Below, piece after piece: positions 61,074-64,000 of a DNA stretch of 64,000 bases. Position 1 is the stretch's first letter; each line of letters starts with the position of its first letter. Source of the DNA: VAZQ01 sp963753575 (lineage in GTDB: Bacteria; Pseudomonadota; Alphaproteobacteria; Rhizobiales; Xanthobacteraceae); the NCBI GenBank assembly GCA_963753575.1, contig CAVWCR010000003.1:1178001-1242000 (forward strand), read 5' to 3'. Under the pieces are notes generated by a model. It did no database searches. It was not told where the DNA came from and saw nothing but the letters and a program-made list of their open reading frames with translations. The position numbers were made by a program, and so were the translations under genes.

Positions 61074-63635
61074 ATGGCCAGTTTCACCGTCAACACCGGC
61101 GTGACCGACACCGCGGCAAAGTCGGTCAACAACGACGATATCGGAACCATCCAGGCCGGCGGGACGCTGTCGGCCGCAACCGCGATCACCTGGACCGGCG
61201 GGTCCAACACGCCTGGCGTCGTCATCAATAACTCGGGCGCGATCAACGCGACCACGCGCGCCATCGACACCTCCGGGTCGTTCGCGACCGGCAGCATCAC
61301 CGTCAACAACAACGCGGGCGCGACCATCTCGGCCACGGGCAACGATGCCTGGCGCATCAACACCAACATCAGCAACGGCACCATCGCGCTCAACAATGCG
61401 GGTACGATGACCTCGGCGGGCGGCCAGACGCTCGACTTCGAAGCCATCACCGCCGCGACCGCCAACATTCAGATCGACAATGCGTCGACCGGCATCATCC
61501 GCTCGACATCATCCGACGCGATCCGACCGGGCGCCGGCACCATCCACATCGAGAACGACGGGCTGATCGAATCCACCGTCGCGCGCGGCATCAATCTCAA
61601 CACCACCAACCTGACAAACGTCACGTCCTTTGAGTTCATCAATAACGGAACCATCCAAAGCCTGGGCGACACGGTACGCATCACGGCGGGAACGCTGAGC
61701 CCGACCGCGACCGGAACGTTCGTGATCGACAACGCCGGCATCATCAAGTCGACCGGCACCGGCGGCAACAACGGCCAGGCGATCGATTTCAACGACCTCG
61801 CCTCGCCGCTCGGCAGCGTCACCATCACCAATGAGGCGACCGGGCTCATTCAGGCGGCGGATGCCGACGCGATAAGGCCGGGCACCAACGCCACCATCCA
61901 CAACTACGGGCAGATCGTCGCGCTCAACGGTACACCAACCTCGACCGGCAACGACGGCATCGATTTTCAGGACAACACCGGCGGCATCGTCAACAATTTC
62001 GCTGGCGGTTCGATCACCGGTGCCCGCCATGGCATCACCGGCAATGAGCCGATCACGGTCAATAACGAAGGCACCATCACCGGCCTGGTCGGCGCCGGCA
62101 TCAACATGGACACCGCCGGCACCACCACCACGATCGTCAACAATTCCGGCACCATCATCGGCATTTCAGTCGAGGGCGTGCAGTCGGGCGATGCGGTCGA
62201 CGTCGACGGCCTGATCGCACTCGACAATCACGGCCTGATCCAGGCGCTCGGCACCCGCACCGGCGGCCTCTCTGAGGGCGTCACCGTCGGCGGCGGCACC
62301 ATCAACAACTACGCCGACGGCACGATCGTGAGCTCGGAGCGCGCAATCACCATCGACGGTGGCGGCAATCTCGACGGCACTGACAACCCCGCCTTCACCG
62401 CCGCCAGCATCACCAACGCAGGGCTGATCCAGGGCGACAACGGCGAGGCGATCGTCATCGTCGGCAGCTTTGACGACACCATCACCAATTCCGGCACCAT
62501 CATCGGGAGCATCGCGACCGACGGCGGCGACGATACGTTCAACCTCATCACCGGGTCGAGCGTCTCCGGCCTGATCGACGGCGGTGCCGATACCGACACC
62601 ATCAATCTCTCCGGCAGCGGCCAAGGCACTCTGGCGGACTTCACCAATATTGAGATTGTAGACCTGATCAGCGGCGACTGGACGCTGGGCAGTGACGGCG
62701 TGAGCGAACTCAACTTCGAAGCGGGCGCGCAGACCCTGCGGCTTGCGTCGAGCGTGCTCGCGGACGGCGACTTCGACGGCACGATCGACCACTTCGGGAC
62801 CGGCGATCTCATCGATCTCGAAGGCATCGGGCTCGCCACCAGCGCGACGCTTGACGAGAACAATCTGCTGACGATCTCCGGCGGCTCGTCCGGCCCGATC
62901 ACGCTGCAGCTTGGCGCCGGCGAGGACTTCAACGGGCTCGGCTTTGCGCTCACATCGGACGGCAATGGCGGAACAACAATCGCGCTCGTGGCCGAGCCCG
63001 GGCAGGTCCTCAACGGTGGCAACGGCAATGACACGCTCACCGGCGCCGCCGGCAATGACGTCATCTCGGGTGGGAATGGCAACGACATTTTGAACGGCGG
63101 GCGCGGCGATGACACGATTTCCGGCGGCAACGGCAACGACCGGCTCGACGGCGGTCTCGGCAACGACAATCTGTCGGGCGGCAACGGCGACGACGTTCTG
63201 CTCGGCGGCGCCGGCAATGACGCTCTCGATGGCGGCAATGGGGATGACAGCCTCGATGGCGGCACAGGCAACGACACACTCTCGGGCGGCAACGGCAACG
63301 ATCACCTCGTTGCTGGCGCGGGCGATGACACCCTGTCGGGCGGCAACGGCAATGACTGCCTGTTCGGCGGCACGGGCGACGATACGCTCACCGGCGGGAA
63401 CGGGGGCGACACGTTCGTGTTCGCCGCCGATTTCGGGCACGACACCGTCACCGATTTCCGGTCTGGCGATCACATCGCGTTCGAGGACGGCGTATTCGGT
63501 GACTTCCAGTCGCTGCTCGCCGCGAGCCACCAGGTCGGCGCCGATATCGTGATCACGCTCGATACCGACAACACGATCACGCTGCAGCACGTGCAGCTTT
63601 CGAGCCTCCACGCCAGCGACTTCCTGTTCGGCTGA
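61074..63635 (+). CDS. Secreted RTX-type calcium-binding protein with beta-helix N-terminal region
   Basis: 853 aa. Residues 1-500 consist of degenerate repeats of about 20 residues ending in N-N-x-G-x-I (VVINNSGAINATTRAI, IALNNAGTMTSAGG, TITNSGTIIGSI), as in parallel beta-helix adhesins. Residues about 640-775 hold nonapeptide RTX repeats (GGNGNDTLTGAAGNDVISGG and many more), which bind calcium in rows and are typical of type I secreted proteins. The C-terminus (DTVTDFRSGDHIAFEDGVFG, ASDFLFG) is the expected secretion signal region. There is no N-terminal signal peptide. ABC exporter genes are not in the window. Likely a surface or extracellular adhesin-like protein. Confidence 0.92.
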   Translation: MASFTVNTGVTDTAAKSVNNDDIGTIQAGGTLSAATAITWTGGSNTPGVVINNSGAINATTRAIDTSGSFATGSITVNNNAGATISATGNDAWRINTNISNGTIALNNAGTMTSAGGQTLDFEAITAATANIQIDNASTGIIRSTSSDAIRPGAGTIHIENDGLIESTVARGINLNTTNLTNVTSFEFINNGTIQSLGDTVRITAGTLSPTATGTFVIDNAGIIKSTGTGGNNGQAIDFNDLASPLGSVTITNEATGLIQAADADAIRPGTNATIHNYGQIVALNGTPTSTGNDGIDFQDNTGGIVNNFAGGSITGARHGITGNEPITVNNEGTITGLVGAGINMDTAGTTTTIVNNSGTIIGISVEGVQSGDAVDVDGLIALDNHGLIQALGTRTGGLSEGVTVGGGTINNYADGTIVSSERAITIDGGGNLDGTDNPAFTAASITNAGLIQGDNGEAIVIVGSFDDTITNSGTIIGSIATDGGDDTFNLITGSSVSGLIDGGADTDTINLSGSGQGTLADFTNIEIVDLISGDWTLGSDGVSELNFEAGAQTLRLASSVLADGDFDGTIDHFGTGDLIDLEGIGLATSATLDENNLLTISGGSSGPITLQLGAGEDFNGLGFALTSDGNGGTTIALVAEPGQVLNGGNGNDTLTGAAGNDVISGGNGNDILNGGRGDDTISGGNGNDRLDGGLGNDNLSGGNGDDVLLGGAGNDALDGGNGDDSLDGGTGNDTLSGGNGNDHLVAGAGDDTLSGGNGNDCLFGGTGDDTLTGGNGGDTFVFAADFGHDTVTDFRSGDHIAFEDGVFGDFQSLLAASHQVGADIVITLDTDNTITLQHVQLSSLHASDFLFG

Positions 63636-63710
63636 GCGGGCTGCGTTCGACCGTTCGTTTTCGCGAAGGAGCTCGTGAGACTTTTTCAACTGTCGTGGCA
63701 CGAAACTATC

Positions 63711-63744
63711 TGCTGTCGTCCTCGCGAAGGCGGGGACGACAGCA
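63711..63744. terminator. REP-like hairpin after the RTX gene
   Basis: TGCTGTCGTC (63711-63720) pairs with GACGACAGCA (63735-63744); the centre CTCGCgaagGCGG continues the stem imperfectly. Located about 75 nt after the stop codon; may end the RTX transcript and belongs to the CCCCGC-type repeats seen at 9.5 and 10.7 kb. Confidence 0.65.
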
Positions 63745-63809
63745 GGAGATTCCCTGCTTCACATATTCGCAAGCGGGGACGAGCAGAGTCGATCAATCAA
63801 AGTGGTGAA

Positions 63810-64000
63810 TTAGGACGTGGACTCATTAACGCGCAGCCATAGGCGTATGGATGCAAGCTGGACGAATGCAAGGTAGTTGGCCGCGAGCTTGTCGTAGCGT
63901 GTTGCCACACGCCGACAGTGCTTGATCTTGTTGAAGAACCGCTCGACCAAGTTGCGAGCCCGGTAAAGATAGGGGCTGAAGCACAGCGCCTCAGTCCGAT
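63810..64000 (-). mobile_element. IS5-family transposase, C-terminal part (gene runs off window)
   Basis: Minus-strand frame ending at TAA 63810-63812 gives 62 residues: RARNLVERFFNKIKHCRRVA, TRYDKLAANYLAF and QLASIRLWLRVNES. This is the C-terminal end of IS5-group (IS427-like) transposases, including the YxxR-E region of the DDE domain (RNLVERFF). The 5' part lies beyond the right edge. The terminal inverted repeat was not located. It ends about 170 nt after the RTX gene. Confidence 0.9.

Noticed and set aside
62166..63701. A 511-codon minus-strand frame opposite the RTX gene
   Set aside because: Its Ala/Val repeats are the mirror of the RTX and beta-helix repeats on the other strand.

Overview
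The window is a high-GC chromosomal segment of an alphaproteobacterium of the order Hyphomicrobiales (Rhizobiales), most likely in or near Bradyrhizobiaceae/Xanthobacteraceae. The evidence is the gene order yceD(DUF177)-plsX-fabH-ihfA-merR, a dispersed glyA-nrdR-ribD-ribE-ribH-nusB-thiL-hppA backbone, Omp25-type barrels, orphan Bug-type binding proteins, and palindromic repeats of the kind scattered through these genomes. No tRNA, rRNA, CRISPR array or riboswitch was recognised.

Layout. 1-6 kb: molybdenum hydroxylase subunits on the minus strand (a large/2Fe-2S pair plus a separate lone large subunit) and a Sel1-repeat protein. 6-10.7 kb: a plus-strand run of exported proteins (cytochrome c, a heme-plus-propeller protein, a cyclase-family protein, an amidohydrolase). 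10.7-13.2 kb: a degraded cupin gene and a lower-GC island with a frameshifted membrane-anchored ParA-like ATPase and an unrecognised partner. 13.2-19.2 kb: a TauD-type dioxygenase, then the housekeeping block merR, ihfA, fabH, plsX, yceD, a cytochrome bc1 chaperone and bamE. 19.2-31.1 kb: accessory metabolism (an Asp/Glu/hydantoin racemase-fold protein, a polysaccharide deacetylase, Bug proteins, acyl-CoA dehydrogenase, CoA transferase, class II aldolase, dienelactone hydrolase), with two almost identical outer-membrane barrel genes at 22.8-24.9 kb. 31.3-39.2 kb: a third barrel gene, hppA, an MFS transporter, a small zinc-ribbon membrane protein, a 16-bp tandem repeat and a second heme-plus-propeller protein.

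39.6-52.8 kb holds the thiL, nusB, ribH, ribE, ribD, nrdR and glyA backbone, interrupted by an alpha-hydroxyacid oxidase, a P450, an alpha/beta hydrolase, a methyltransferase with a histidine-rich tail, a sulfatase and an aldo/keto reductase. 53-59 kb holds a double-stranded beta-helix protein, a second TauD dioxygenase, and a seven-gene minus-strand operon headed by a DGPF (YciI-like) protein and an ECF42-type sigma factor. 59-61 kb holds a small protein and an acyl-CoA synthetase gene that carries an in-frame stop and is fused in frame to an Omp25-type barrel lacking its signal peptide. 61-63.6 kb encodes a large RTX protein, and the window ends in the 3' part of an IS5-family transposase.

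The genes suggest a nutritionally versatile heterotroph that oxidises organic acids and heterocycles using molybdenum enzymes, flavin oxidases, 2-oxoglutarate dioxygenases and CoA thioester chemistry. The strongest unusual signals are the synthetase/porin fusion, the 689-bp homogenised barrel duplication whose two copies keep different signal peptides, the two heme-propeller proteins, the ParA island, and enzymes with replaced catalytic residues.
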